From: Porphyra umbilicalis
Taxonomy: Eukaryota; Rhodophyta; Bangiophyceae; Bangiales; Bangiaceae
Reading direction: 5' to 3'
Assembly: GCA_002049455.2 (NCBI GenBank)
Contig: KV919049.1
Coordinates: 38,156-102,155, forward strand
DNA length: 64,000 nucleotides
The notes under the pieces: generated by a model
What the model was told of the DNA's origin: nothing
Database searches by the model: none
The model's input: the letters and a program-made list of their open reading frames with translations, nothing else
Shown: positions 38,764 to 50,569 of the stretch, piece after piece
Layout: the number at the start of each line of letters is the position of its first letter
How positions within the stretch are numbered: position 1 is the stretch's first letter
Made by a program: the position numbers and the translations under genes

Positions 38764-40060
38764 CCCTGGCCTTTAGGACAGGGTTCTCTCAAAGTACAGT
38801 GATGCGCATATATACTTAGATGAAGGGACTTGCTCTCCGTTTCAGAGGTGGCAGTCTGCATTTGTGAATCGACAGATTCTGTACTGTCAGCCTTGGTGTC
38901 AACCTCGCGCACGGCGTGATGGGGGGCCCTTGGCAGTGGCCAATGACGGGCCGCGGCGGTGTGGTGGGACCGCGCGCGGCACCTGATTGGCTGGATGGGC
39001 GCCGCCGGTGGTGGATCGGGCGGCGCCACGTTGCGATTTCGACGTGTTCTTACGGGCCGACCTTTACTGGTAGGACCCGCTTTCGTCTTGATGTTTGACC
39101 CGGCGCCTACGTATCGGCGCCGGAGGGCCCTAACCGCTGTTAGAGCGGCGGGCCTTTGATTTGTTTTGGGCCCCTGGGCGCGCGGACGCGTGCGCCCTGT
39201 GGGGGCCTGCGTGGGCACCCGTCTGCGGACCTCTGCCCCCACTTCGGGGACGCCTGGAGGGGGGGTGGGACCGTGTGGGTGGCCGCGCGAGGGTAGATAA
39301 GAAGGGCCGCCGGCACCGTCTAGCGGGCGGCGGACCCGGATCATCAGACGTAGCATCCGTAAAAGCACCACCCCAGGTAGGGGTGTTGCTTGGCGGACGG
39401 CTACGTCGCCCGTTCCTGTTTTCGGCTTTCGTGACTACGCTTCACGTCGCTGATTTTTCCACAGCATTCGTGTCCTCAGGGATCTGAAGGCGTGTCAGTG
39501 TTGCAAGGGTTGCGATGACGATAACAGCGAATGGAGTTACGTGGCTGAGAAGGACTGTCCGGCCACAGGGGTCATAGGGCTCGGACGGCGCCTGCCCCCC
39601 TGCCCCCCCCCACCGCTCCGAGTTGCGCGGGGCAACCGCACACAGCCACTTCCAGGGTTCGCCGCGCCCGCGATGACCCGCGGGTGATCGTGCCTGCGCG
39701 CCGGCTTCTGTTGCGGCGGCTCGTCGGCAGTATCAGACGCCGTTTAGCGGCACGGTTAGAGGCGCCCCGTCGCGCGGCAGTCGGTCCCACCCGCCCGCCC
39801 GTGCGCCGTGTCGGCCGCCCCGCTCGCCGTGCGCCGGTACGCTGCGCGGCGGAGTGACGGCTCCTCCCGTGGGCGTCGCGCGACGCCGGCGGGCCGCCGC
39901 CGCTGCGGTGGCGGCCGCGGCACCCCTTTTCCCGCCCCACGTTACTCCCGCCACGGCAACGTGGCTGTACGTGCCCCCGTGCGCGATCGCGGCTATGGAG
40001 CCGGCCGGCGTGCCCAGTGTCGATGCGTCGCCGAGCGCGCCACCGCCCTGAAGGCCAGGG
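38764..40060 (-). repeat. Dispersed ~690-bp repeat, copy B, with nested insertion
   Basis: Inverted copy of 30285-30970, with the same CCCTGGCCTT ends. It is longer because of a 598-bp segment at 38867-39464. Removing that segment and one 8-bp flank leaves 691 bp, against 686 bp in copy A. The flank beyond the right end (cacgcacgtgcctggaat) is also shared with copy A, so the duplicated block may extend past the inverted ends. Confidence 0.85.
38867..39464. mobile_element. 598-bp insertion with 8-bp flanking repeat in copy B
   Basis: Bordered by CATTTGTG (38859-38866) and CATTCGTG (39465-39472). Copy A has one such site (cattcgtg) at the equivalent point. An 8-bp duplication is typical of hAT-class insertion. 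The insert's own ends are not inverted repeats, so its class is open. Confidence 0.55.
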
Positions 40061-40767
40061 TATTGCACGCACGTGCCTGGAATTGGAAATACAGTGCGTT
40101 CTCGTTACAAGAGACAGCTGATTCAGCTGAATATGAATAAAAGTGGCCTGCACGGACTGGAATGGAAGACTCGCGACCCATATTCCCTTGTGAACGATTC
40201 TCTTGTAACGAGAACGCACTGTACTCATACTCGAACATTAGAAAATCCGTCGTACTGTCAGCCAATACTCAGTGGGTGGATCACAGCCGATCACCGGACT
40301 CTCAACGAAAACTGATACGCTTTGTGAGGCCTTGTTCGCGACGATCAAAGAGTCTCGGAGTTTCATTGAGAACTGAATTTTCATTGAGAACTGAATGCAA
40401 AGGTGATTCAGCGAATGATCTGGAGTGCCTTTCTAGCCTCCAATTTCCCGTGCTGCGGCCCCAAGAGCACTGGATGCATCAAGGCGGTGCCTTCCGCTGT
40501 CAAAGTTTGGGACGCTCTTGCGTGGACGGGCCAATGCGTTGCCTACTAGCGTTGCCACGGGCCAATGTCGCTGCCACGCCTCCCTCCCGCGCGCACATCG
40601 TTTCCGCGTCGCGTGTGTGTTGCCGCGTCCCTGGTCCTGCGGCGCCACCCGGCCCCCGCTGGCCGAGAGCGGTATCCGTCCCCCGCCTCCCTCGCCAGCC
40701 TCTTGCCCCTTGTCTTGGTGGGGCCCCCCCTTCCTCCCCCCCCCCCACCCCCTGCGCCCCGACGACC

Positions 40768-41500
40768 ATGGACATTGGCGTCCTCCTTCGCGCCTGCGCC
40801 GACGCGGCGGCCGCCGCGTGCCGCGTCATCCGGGCGGCGCACGCGGCGCGCCGCGGCGGCGGGAGCGACAATGCCTCCCTTCACGTGCGGTACAAGGACG
40901 CCACGGACCCGGCGTCGGCGCTAACGGCGGCTGACGAGGCGGCGCAGGCGGCCATCCTCGGGCCGCTCCTCACCCGCTTCCCCGGCTTGACGGTCGTCGC
41001 GGAGGAGGATTTAAGTGGGTGGGTGCCGCCGCCGCCGGCTGCCGGCGCGGCGGCGGCGGCGTGCGGCGGCGACGGCGGCGGCGGGGCCGACGGGGGTGCG
41101 CCACCGTCGGCGGCAGGCGGGGCGGCCGCCGACGATGGTGGCGACGGCGGCGGCGGCAGCGACCGGCTGGTGACGCCCCCCGGCCTGGTGGGGGTCCCCC
41201 TCGCCGACGTGTGTGTCTTTGTCGACCCCCTCGACGGCACGCGCGAGTTCCTCGAAGGCCGCCTCTCGGCCGTCCAATCCCTCCTCGGCATCACCGTCCG
41301 CGGCGTGCCCGTCGCGGGCGCCATTGGCGTGCCCTTCCCAGGCGCCGCCGACGTGGTCACCGCCGCAGGCGCGGGTGACGCCGCCGCCGCCGCCGCCGCC
41401 GACGGGGGCCTGCCCCCCGCGGCGGTCATCACCGCCCTCGTCGGCGCGGGCGTGCGGGGCGTGCCGGCGTGTCTTGACGCCCCCCCCCCCCCCCCCCTCC

Positions 41501-41533
<33 letters not shown>

Positions 41534-42156
41534 TCGTCCTCGCCCTCACCGCCAAACGCGTCCGCGCCGGCAGCGTCGCCGCCACCGCCACGGCCGTGGT
41601 GGCGGCGCCGTCCCCCCCCCTGCGCCTCGGCGGCGCCGGCAATAAGCTCCTCACCCTCGCCGCCGGCCGCGCGTCGGCCGTCCTCCTCAGCGCGTCCACG
41701 TGCGTGTGGGACGCGGCGGCGCCCGAGGCGCTCGTGCGGGCGCGCGGGGGCACCGTGACGGACCTCCTCGGGCGGCCGCTGCGCTACGCCGACGCGCACG
41801 CGGCGGCGGCCGAGGCGGCACAGGCGGCCGCCGCCGCCGCCGCGGCGGCCAAGGCGGCGGGCGAGGTGAATAGTGGCGGCGACGTGGCGGCGACGGCGGC
41901 GACGGCGGCGGCCGTCGCCGCCGCCGCCGCGGCCCGCTCCCCCGCGGTGGTCGGCAACGCGGCGGGGGTGTTGGCGACGGCGGCGGTGTTTCCTGCCGCC
42001 GACGCGGCGGGGCGCTCGCACGCAGAGTTGGCGGCGGCGATGGTCGCCGCGGGCGTCGGCGAGTTGCTCCACGGTGCTGCTGCTGGCGGGCCGGGAGAGG
42101 GCGGGGCTGCGGCGCGAATCGGCGGCGCACCAGCGGTACTCGCCGGCAATCGATAG
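40768..42156 (+). CDS. BPNT1: 3'(2'),5'-bisphosphate nucleotidase (BPNT1/SAL1/CysQ family)
   Basis: ATG at 40768, 462 aa, apparently intronless. It hydrolyses PAP/PAPS to AMP/APS, clearing the by-product of sulfate assimilation and sulfotransferases. It belongs to the Li+-sensitive inositol-monophosphatase superfamily. Metal-binding motifs are present in order: Glu-Glu-Asp in TVVAEEDLSG, the signature VFVDPLDGTREFLEG, and late WDAAAPEALVRARGGTVTD, which supplies the third-metal Asp and nucleotide pocket. The GNKLLTLAAGRASAVLLSAS stretch before it matches BPNT1 rather than IMPase proper. Two Ala/Gly-rich insertions (around 41,030-41,155 and after 41,790) make it longer than the usual ~310-350 aa. 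Whether it acts in plastid, mitochondrion or cytosol is not decided by the N terminus, which starts close to the domain. Confidence 0.85.
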
Positions 42157-42479
42157 TCGTGGGGCACGCGGGAGCGCGACAGTGGGGGACCGGCCCCTCT
42201 GTGTCTGGGCTCGAATGTGTTCTGAACCAGCAACCCTCAGCACGAAAGTTACATACGCTCAACCCGCATCGAGCAAACCACGAGCAGCAGCCCGCAACCA
42301 GAAACGAACATCCAGCCACATGGAACTAGCAACTTCAACGTCAGCCAATCAGCAAGCAGTGGCAAGTGGCCATCTACCGAAAATGAGCAACACGCAACAA
42401 GCAAGTTCAATATTCACCAGTCAGAATGATATGCTTTGTATCTGAAAATCAAGGGTATGTGATCAACAAATCAACTAAC

Positions 42480-43615
42480 AATCCAGGTCACTGTACCGAC
42501 CCACCCCACCGAGCAGCCACGCGCCCCTGTGCCCCCCAACGGTGACCGCGCCCAAAGCCGCGCAAGACACCGCGGCCACCCCACTCGGCCGGGCGGCGCC
42601 TGCAGCGGACGTCCCTCTTTTGCCACCGCCGCAGCCGCTGCCTGCTTGCTGTCGCTGTTGCCGCCGCCGCCCCCCCCCTCGCCGCCGTTGCCGCCACCGC
42701 CGCCCCCGTAGCGGCCGTCGCAGATACGGCTGCCGCCACCCTGGCAGCCCACACCAACCCCTTTCTTGCAGCAAAGTCCGCCGCACACCTCGCAGCCACC
42801 GCCGTCCCCTCCATCGCAGCCACCGCCGCCCTCCCCCTGGTAGCCAGCGCCACCCTCCCCCCCCCCCGCCACGACCGCCACGCCCGCCGTTGCTGCCGCC
42901 ACCACCCCCACAGCGGTCGCCGCTGCGGCCCCCACGCCTTCACCCACCATGGCCACACACCCCCTCGTCGCCAGCGCCGCACCCCCCTCGGTGCCAGCGC
43001 CGCCCACCCCCCGGCCTCCATCGCGGCCGCCGCCGCCACCGCCGCCGCCAGCCATGCGACGAGCGAAGCGAATGGGCGTGGACAGTCACGAGGACCTCGC
43101 TGACAGAGTTGCATGCCGCTGTCCCGCTCGGGGTACGGCCAGTGGCTGCCACCGCCAAAGCGGCCCCCATTGCTGTGACGGCCGCTTCTGCTGCGGTGGC
43201 CGCCGCCACCCCGACCATCTACCGTCGCCGCCACCACCACTACGCGCACGCGGCGCCGCGCACGCCGTCGTCGTCCGGCCTACCCCGCCGCGAGGCGCCC
43301 GTGGCCGCCTCGTTGACGATGGCATCGCGTCTCTACCGGACGCCCGTGCGTCTGGTCGCCACGGGTGTCGGCGTCACCGATCGACCGCCAACAGTGGGTG
43401 GGGTGGGGGCGCCAGTGGCGGGCGCGCCCAACGCGCGCCCGCCGGCCGGCCGACGGCTACCAGGGAGGGGGAGGGGGTGTGGCAGACGCTGCCGCACCCA
43501 CCGCCGCCACACCACCCGCCCACCTGTCGCGGCAGATGGTGTGGGCGCCGCTCAGCTGCCGACGCCCCACGCCGCCTTCAGCCCTCCCCGCCACATGGCG
43601 TGGGCGTGATGGCGG
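42480..43615 (+). pseudogene. Ala-rich frame-broken coding remnant
   Basis: From 42687 a single frame (0) reads as Ala/Val/Thr-rich sequence without Arg clusters (VAAVADTAAATLAAHTN, then KSAAHLAATAVPSIAATAAL). At the C run 42858-42867 this character passes to frame 1 (AVAAATTPTAVAAAAPTPSP), and past ~43,130 to frame 2 (PVAATAKAAPIAVTAASAAV, then SLTMASRLYRTPVRLVATGV). This suggests one disordered Ala-rich protein broken at C homopolymers, either by decay or by base-count errors. No domain is identifiable. The strand could be questioned, since minus frames are also open but read as Gly/Arg. Confidence 0.35.
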
Positions 43616-45051
43616 CGGCCTCGCACGAGGTAAGCGCGGCCGCCATCGCCGCGGCCGCCAGAGCTACCACACTTGCGGGGAAAAATGGCGGGGTGGGCGT
43701 GCGTGGCTGACCAGCCGCCGCTGCTGTCGGCCCCCTCCGCGGAGGCGGCCGCGGCAGCGATGTGGTGGCAGTGGAAGACGCACGCCGCCATCTTTGACAG
43801 TCCCGCCCGTGGTCCCCTCCCCGCCGCGGCCGATGGTCGGTGGCAGTAGAGGCGGTTATGACATAGCACTTGCCGCTGGAGGGGGGGAGTGCCGGGGGGG
43901 GGGGTACCGCCCGCTCATCAGCACCGCGGCGACAGCGGCGCTCGCGCTTTGAGGCGGCTCGCATGCAAGCCCACATGTGCAGTACGCCCACAAATACAAA
44001 AACAGCAGTAGGTATCTGACGACCCAACGGTCATCCCCACCCGCTGCATCGACCAAGCGCCGGGCGGAGTGCTAGCGACAAGTAGCAGCAACCCCCTGGC
44101 CGCATCAGTGCGCCGCAGGCGAGCGAGCGCAACGCCGCCGTTGTGCCCTTTGCGGCTGTGGCCAACTGTACAGCTCACGTCCACAAGCCAGGCAGCCCCT
44201 CGCAATCGGAAACAGGTGGAGATGGGAGACCGATCTGCAGCGCCCCCACCGCCGTCGCCGGATACCCAGCTGATCGGAACCAGCAAGCACCTCGCCACTG
44301 CGCGCACCATACCAGAGACCGTGACGGTGGGCGCCCATGCAGGAGCGCCCCGCCCCATCGCCTCCTCTCCCGTGTGCACCAGCCGCTGGCGGCCTGCCGC
44401 CGACGCCCCCCGAGCCGACACCACCCGTCGTCCAGAGGCTGCGGCCGCGGCCGCACCGCTCACCGAGCGCCACTTCCTGCGGCAGACCACACTACCCTCA
44501 ACACGACCGCCGGCCCGTGCATTGGTTGGTGTGTACGTTCGGCGGTCCTCGACCTGCGGCTGTTCCTGAAGGACAGGTAGTGGGAGTGATACTCTTCCTT
44601 TTGATCGGGGACGGAGGAGAGCAGTGTTGACATAGCGACCGTACTAAGGCCAATGGCAGTGCGCTTCGCACCAACGCTTTTGGGATGAGTAAAAAAATAC
44701 GTCTTGAAGCCAATTCAAACCAGATTTCTTCCGATGAGAATGGTATTCGATGGACGCAGTGCCTGCCAAGACCAGTGCGGGCTGGCAAACGGTCGTGTCA
44801 CACTCAGGCGTGACGCGGCCTCCGCACCCCCCGACTCTGCCAATGCTGACGTGACCAAGCCACGCCCTCCAGTCCCACACGCGCCGTTCTTCTCACCGGT
44901 CGTTGACTCATCATCCACGACACGAACGGCTATTTCACGTCCACCTGCTGCTGCTTCGTCGCCTTCCTACCTTCTTGGCGCTGAGGTCGCCCCGTCTGCT
45001 GCCGTCCCTCCCCCTCTTCGCCCTTCGAGCTGATCGTCCCTGCTCTGCGGG
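43616..45051. other. Interval without a supportable gene
   Basis: Several ORFs on both strands of 100-190 codons overlap (for example + 44222-44569 and - 43918-44490) with no family resemblance. 44,640-45,051 is the upstream region of RBX1, of more balanced base composition, with no recognisable promoter element. Confidence 0.4.
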
Positions 45052-46023
45052 ATGGAGATTGACGCGGTCGCCACCGGCCCAGTGCCCGGTGCCGGCGGCG
45101 CGGCAGCGTCTTCGTCAGCGGCAGCGGCGCCCGCCGCCGGCGTCGTCGCAACGACCGAGAAGAAGCGGTTTGAAATCAAGAAGTACAACGCGGTCGCCCT
45201 GTGGGCGTGGGACATTGTGGTGGAGACGTGCGCAATCTGCCGCAACCACATCATGGACTTGTGCATCGAGTGCCAAGCCAACCAGACGTCGGCCACGTGC
45301 GCCGAGTGCACTGTAGCGTGGGGGGTGTGCAACCACGGTACGTTGAGGTGGGAGGCGAGCGGACGTTCGGGTAGGTCAGCGCGCGTGAATGGTGGTGGCT
45401 GTGTGCGGTGGAAACCACGTGGTGTTTGGGTGGCTCCTTTTTGTGCATTCACCTTTGTTGGGGATGCCGGGCCTCGTCATGTGGGCGGCGGTCGGGGGTA
45501 GACGGATGTGTGAACATTCTGTATGGGCAGTGATGCTTCGGTGAACGGTCCTGTAGCCGAGTGTTTTGCTGACAATGTGTTTGTCGCCGTGTGTTCTTGC
45601 TTTTGTGTTTGTGGTCGTTGCCTTCGTGGTTCTTGTCCGTTCTATCTGTAACTTTCTTTTCACTGTGTTACTTTCTCTCCTCTCTTCGGTGGTGCAGCTT
45701 TCCACTTCCATTGGTACGTTGCATCACTGCCTGCGGTTCTCTGCTCTACGTCTGGTCTCACGTCTGATGTGCCAGACTCTATGGACGTGTGTCTTATCTT
45801 TTCATCGCGTCGTCCGCCTTTTTTTGCATGTGACCATCCTCTGACGGACGTTTCCGCTTGCCTTTCTTTCTTCTATTCATCATGTGCATTTGCCGTTGGC
45901 TTGCCTCGCTGCCTCCTCGATGATTCTCGCTCTCACACCTGCAGCATCAGCCGGTGGCTCAAGACCCGACAGGTGTGCCCGCTTGATAACAGCGATTGGG
46001 AGTTCCAAAAATATGGCCGATAG
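45052..46023 (+). CDS. RBX1: RBX1/ROC1, RING subunit of cullin-RING ubiquitin ligases
   Basis: Three exons: 45052-45337, 45698-45713 (16 nt) and 45945-46023. Together they give 381 nt, 126 aa. RBX1 binds the cullin C terminus and recruits E2 to SCF and other CRL complexes. After a disordered Ala-rich N terminus (~35 aa) come [20 protein letters not shown] (cullin-binding strand), the [16 protein letters not shown] zinc ligands, TVAWGVCNH, then AFHFHC from the micro-exon and its junctions, and [15 protein letters not shown] to a WEFQKYG end. This is almost residue-for-residue the eukaryotic RBX1 plan, and all zinc ligands are present. Both introns (360 and 231 nt) have GTACGT donors and CAG acceptors and are T-rich. 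Exon 1 ends one base into the Ala codon, and the 16-nt exon ends two bases into Cys, so only exact splicing keeps the RING intact. It converges on the uS5 gene. Confidence 0.95.
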
Positions 46024-46677
46024 GCGGCTGCGGCGGTGCCCAGATGGCAACGAGCAGGGAGCTGCCGCAGCGGCTGCTCTAGTGACGATCGTGCGCGGTC
46101 GGCGGCGGCGGCTTGACGGAGACATGCACTTCGCTCCTGTCCCCCCATTGTTGGCGACATGTCCCTCGTCGTCGGTCCCGAGCGCCCGTTACGCGGTGCA
46201 TGACAACCCGGGGGCGTCATGGGCTCCTCCCTACTGTGTTTGTATGAATACTCCTGTTCGGACTTTTGGGTCACCCTTCTTTATCATTCGGGCTGCTGTT
46301 CCCTTTCTTTCTTTTTGTGCGACTGAGTGCGTGCGATGTTGGTGTTTTCGACTGCTTCAGCTGTGGATTAACGCGCCTCTGCGCGGGGCAAAGCGATGCG
46401 GCTGAAGTAGGGAGGACAACCCCGTCGGGGTTGGATAGTGAGCATCTCCTCGAGGTCAGCGCAGCTCGTGCGCAAAGGCCAAGCATCAGAATCACCAAGC
46501 ACCGCAGCGCTGAGGGCCGTCCGGGCACGCGCTGCGACATAAACCTTCTCGCATATAAGGGTATGTGGACAACGAGCGACAGCGGGAGCCAAACCATGCG
46601 TCGATGTCTTCTGCCTAAATGTAGCGCTCGCACACACCACACACTGCCATCCCAACAAACACACCAGCTCCCACCAC
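46024..46677. other. Convergent intergenic region between RBX1 and uS5
   Basis: Holds the 3' regions of both genes. No further ORF shows a recognisable product. Less GC-rich than the coding exons. Confidence 0.5.
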
Positions 46678-47538
46678 TTACGCTGGCACCACCGGCGTCG
46701 GCGCTGCTGCCTTGGACAGCAGGCCCGAGTACTCCTCAAACGGCGACGCCAAAAACTTGGTCTCCTTCCAGAAGTCGGGCGTGAGGAAACCGTACGTCGC
46801 CGAAATGGCGTGGAAGGTCGCCTTGGCAAAGTTGCCAAGCGTGCGCGTGTGGCCCGACGAAGAGGTAAAGACGTCCTCCAGGCCCGCCGCCTGCAGCAGC
46901 TTCTTGGGCACCTTGGCTGCAACAATGCCCGTACCGCGGGGCGCCGGCACCAGCCGCATCCGCACCGACCCGCACTTGCCCGTGACCTTGCACGGCACCG
47001 TGTGGGGCAGGCCGATGCGGTTACCCCAGTAGCCACGGCGGACGGGGACGACCGCGAGCTTGGCGGCAATGATGGCGCCGCGAATGGCGGTCGCCACCTC
47101 CTTGGCCGACTTGACGCCCAGGCCGACGTGGCCATTGTTGTCGCCCACCACCACAAACGCCTTGAAGCGGGTCCGCTGGCCGGCACGCGTCTGCTTCTGC
47201 ACCGGCATAATGTTCAGCACCTCGTCCGACAGGCCGGGCAGGAAGTTGTCAATGATCTGGAACTCCTTGACGGGGATGGAGAAGAGGAAGACGTGCTCGA
47301 GCGACTTGATCTTGCCCTCCTTGACCAGGCGGCCGAGCTTGGTCATCGGGATCCATTCCTTCTCCTCCTCCACACGCCCGCGCCCGCGCCCGCGCCCGCG
47401 GCCACGGCCACGTTCGCCGCCACCACGGCCACCCTCGCCGCGGCCGCGGCCGCCAGCACCCTCACCACCACGGCCGGCAAAGCCGCCAGGGAAATCGCCA
47501 CGGCCCGCAGGCGCGGCGGGAGCCGGAGCGTCAGCCAT
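46678..47538 (-). CDS. RPS2: 40S ribosomal protein uS5 (RPS2)
   Basis: ATG at 47538, TAA at 46678-46680, 286 aa, no introns. Cytosolic small-subunit protein at the mRNA entry and decoding region. Residues ~12-55 are an RGG/GR-rich tail typical of eukaryotic uS5 and a known class of arginine-methylation target. The S5 double-stranded-RNA-binding domain follows ([17 protein letters not shown], then [18 protein letters not shown] and [17 protein letters not shown]). The C-terminal domain has [17 protein letters not shown] and [16 protein letters not shown]. The end ([16 protein letters not shown]) is the usual eukaryotic extension. An in-frame upstream stretch to 47664 is Pro/Arg-rich leader, and the ATG chosen begins the family's normal acidic/Ala start. 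It is the best-supported gene in the window. Confidence 0.97.
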   Translation of the reverse strand: MADAPAPAAPAGRGDFPGGFAGRGGEGAGGRGRGEGGRGGGERGRGRGRGRGRGRVEEEKEWIPMTKLGRLVKEGKIKSLEHVFLFSIPVKEFQIIDNFLPGLSDEVLNIMPVQKQTRAGQRTRFKAFVVVGDNNGHVGLGVKSAKEVATAIRGAIIAAKLAVVPVRRGYWGNRIGLPHTVPCKVTGKCGSVRMRLVPAPRGTGIVAAKVPKKLLQAAGLEDVFTSSSGHTRTLGNFAKATFHAISATYGFLTPDFWKETKFLASPFEEYSGLLSKAAAPTPVVPA

Positions 47539-48386
47539 GACGGGCACGGGCAGGGGGGGGGGACACGGGAACGACAACGGCTGACCACGGGGAGAGCGGA
47601 TTGGGGGGAGGGGGATGCGGGTCGGCGGCGGCAAGACGTGCACCCAGCCGGCGGAGCGCCGCACGTCGATGCCGATCAGCAGCCATTGCCGTTATCCGGT
47701 CTCTGCCTTGTCATTGACTGGTCGTACGGGAATTATTCTAGCAAGGCTTGCTGGTGAAGTACAGTGGTGTCTTCTTTTCGAAGGACAGGTGCCCTATCCG
47801 GCGGCATGGTTCAAGTCGATGTAATTTTTATGTATGGGCCATCGAGCATGTAAGTACAATGGAAGACGGAAGACGACAGAGCAGGCAAACAGAGACATCG
47901 TAGAGTCCATTAGCTCCGAGTCACTGCGCGCGATGTCTCAAGACACCTGCCGCTTCCAGAACAAGTGCGTCGTGCCATGCTCAAGGTTGTATCGTAGGGG
48001 GCACAGTGGATTGGGCAGACCGTCACAACGTTTACAAACGGAGGGAGTCCAGGAGCTGCGACGCCGACCTACGCAGTCAAGGCCGGGGGCGAGGGCACCC
48101 AACGTGCGCAAAACGAGGGCCCCCGCCCTCTCCACTTTGCTATGAGAAGAGCGCAGGGACGGGCAGACCCACACAAGGGAGGAAGCAACCGCCAACCGTG
48201 TGTCTTTTTCTGTGCATGTCGGTCTGGCCCCGCACCAACCCGCCCTCCCTGCCCCCGCCGACGGCGGTGCAGTGCCGAAAAAACAAAGGCATGGTGGCCC
48301 AAGCCGCGGAGAACCCTCCCCCCCCCTCCCCTGATACAACCCATGCGAAACACGCACCACCACCCCCCCTTCCGCCCCCGCCCCGC
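47539..48386. other. Upstream region of uS5 and 3' flank of the next minus-strand gene
   Basis: Both neighbours read leftwards, so this contains the uS5 promoter and the preceding gene's terminator region. No TATA-like box or other element can be assigned with confidence. Confidence 0.4.
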
Positions 48387-48652
48387 TCACGAAAAAAGCG
48401 CCACTGCCAGCCGCGCCTCGGCCTCCCGCACCACGATGCGGAGGCGCTCCCACAGCCCCCCCACCCACGCGGCCCAGTCCCCCCCGGCCGCCACTCCCTC
48501 GCCGCTGCCGCCGCCACCGCCACCGCCACCGCCGCGCACACCCCCACCCGAGCCGCGTCCGCGGCGCACGCGCACGTCCATCCCCGCATCGACGCGGCGG
48601 TCGACGCTGATGACGACGCGGGCGCCGCGCACCCACGCGTCAAAGCGGATGT

Positions 48653-48683
<31 letters not shown>

Positions 48684-49544
48684 CCCGCCGCTGCCGCCGG
48701 CACCCCCACCCCCCCCCCCCCACCACCGGCGGCGCCCCCCCCCCCCCCCCCGCCACCCCCCCCCTCCGCGCCGAGGAGGACCCCCCCATAGGCGCTCACG
48801 AGCAGCCGCCGCAGCAGCGCCGCCACCTCCACCGGGGACAGCAGCGTGCGCAGCGTCGTCTGACCGACGGTCGGGGAACGCAGCGCGCCCGCCAGGCGGC
48901 GGAGGAGGCGCCCGCCCGGCGACGGCAGCGCCGACACGGCCGTGGGGGGGGAGGAGGACCGCAAGCCGCCGCTGCCGCCGCCGTCGCCACCCTGGCGGTC
49001 TGCCGACGGGGGCGTGCCGCCGCCCAACGACAGCCGCCGGCGAAACGACGGCGGCGACGACGAGGCGACGGCCGACGCGGCGCCGCCGAGGCCGCACGTC
49101 GACCGCCCGCCGGCGGCGCCGAGCGACCACAGGCGGCCGCGGCGCGACGGCGGCGTGCCGGCCGACGCGGTGCGTCGGTGGGTGGCGCCCGACGGTGACG
49201 GCGGCGGCGCGCCGCCGCCGCGCGGCGCGCCCACCGACGCGTGCCGCTGGTGGTGGTGGTGGTGGTGGTGGGGGGGGCGCCGACGGCGGGCGGGCGACGC
49301 CGCCGCCGCCGCGGCTGCCGCTCCCGCGGCCGACGCTCCGCCGGTCGCCGCCGCCGCCGTCGAGGGGGCCCCAGAGCGGCGGCCGCCGCCCGACGGTGCG
49401 CCCGCAGACCCGAGGTCGGGCACCGACGCGCACGTGGCAAAGGCCTTGGGGGCGCCGCGGCGGCCGCGCGCCCGCGCCGCCGGCGCGCCCGGCGGCGGAC
49501 CGCCCCCCACGTCTGCAAGCGTCGGTGGGAGGGCAACGACCGGC

Positions 49545-49588
<44 letters not shown>

Positions 49589-50569
49589 CACCGCTCGCCC
49601 CGCGGGGGACGACGCGCGCAGCGCCGACGGCGCCGCCGCCGACGCCCCCACCGCGCCCGCCGCGGCCGACGCTGGGGCGCCCGACCGGGGACCACGCCGT
49701 GCCGGCGCCGCCGGCGCCGCCACCCCAACCCCCCCCGCCGCCGCCTCTGGCAGCGCCCCTCCCCCCCCTCCCCCCCCGCCCGGTCACGTTGCCGCCGCGG
49801 CGGGCCGCCCCCCCCCCCCCCCCCCCCCCCGGACAGCGTCGGCAAACTCGAGCGGCGGCCAACCTCCCCGCCGTCCCCGCGGGCGCCGCCCCCCCGACGC
49901 GCCGCGCGTGCGCCGCCGCCAACCGCCGCTCGACGGCTTCGAGGGCGGCCTCCACGCCGCCCGTGCGGGGGGACCACGGCCGCGTCGTGCCGCCGCCGCC
50001 GCCACCCGGGGGGGAGGGAGGGGGGGGGGGGGTGGGGGCGCCCCCGCCCCCGCCCCCGCCGCGTGCGCGCTCGCGGCCCGCCGCACGCGGTGGGGCCGAC
50101 CCGCCAGCGGCGGTGGGGGGGCGGCGGCGGCGGCGGCGGCGGCGGGCGCGGCTTGCCCCTCTACCACCCCCGGCGACGGCGGGGCGGCGGTGGGCGTGGC
50201 CCCCCGCGCGGGCGGCTTGTGGAATATGAACCGCGGCGGCGGGAGGGTGGCGGCAGCGGCGGCGCCGCTGCCGCCGCGGACGGGGGAGCCCGGGAGCAGC
50301 CGCGCCGACGGGGCCCACCCCGTCGAGGACGTCCGCCGGTGGTGGCCGCGCGGGGACGGCGGGGTGGCCTCCCCGCCGCCGCCCGCCGCCGCCGCCGCCA
50401 CGTCTGCCACCCCGTCGCTCGACGCGGAGCGGCGGTGGCGCGCCCGCCGGGGCGGTGGCAGCGCCGCCGCACCGCCCGCCGCACCGCCACGGGGCGCGCC
50501 CGGCGGCGCGGCGGGGCCCCCCCCGCGGGCCCGCCGGCCCGCTGCACCCCGCGGCGACCGCGGGGACAC
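48387..50569 (-). CDS. Low-complexity phospho-site-rich protein with a conserved-looking C terminus (frame-broken)
   Basis: Reading leftwards, one frame carries Ser/Ala/Pro sequence with repeated basic phosphorylation-like sites: RRSASSDG, HHRRTSSTGW, a His run followed by QRHASVG, HRRTASAG, FRRRLSLG and FATCASVPDL. It then gives an ordered stretch near 48,800-48,940 (GRLLRRLAGALRSPTVGQTT, then LSPVEVAALLRRLLVSAYGG). After G runs of 10-17 near 48,720-48,760 the ordered sequence continues in another frame (DIRFDAWVRGARVVISVDRR, then WAAWVGGLWERLRIVVREAE) to the stop at 48387. A G run near 49,808-49,829 causes a second local break, after which the frame returns. The start codon is unknown (no clear ATG near 50,569). 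The function is not recognised. The plus strand is also open, but reads as Arg/Pro/Ala only. Confidence 0.4.

Noticed and set aside
38867-39464. 598-bp insertion called as a hAT element
   Set aside because: The 8-bp flanking repeat fits hAT, but the insert has no inverted ends, so only an unclassified insertion is claimed.
40162-40767. In-frame extension upstream of the BPNT1-like start
   Set aside because: Composition is non-coding, and the family's N-terminal helix begins at the ATG at 40768.
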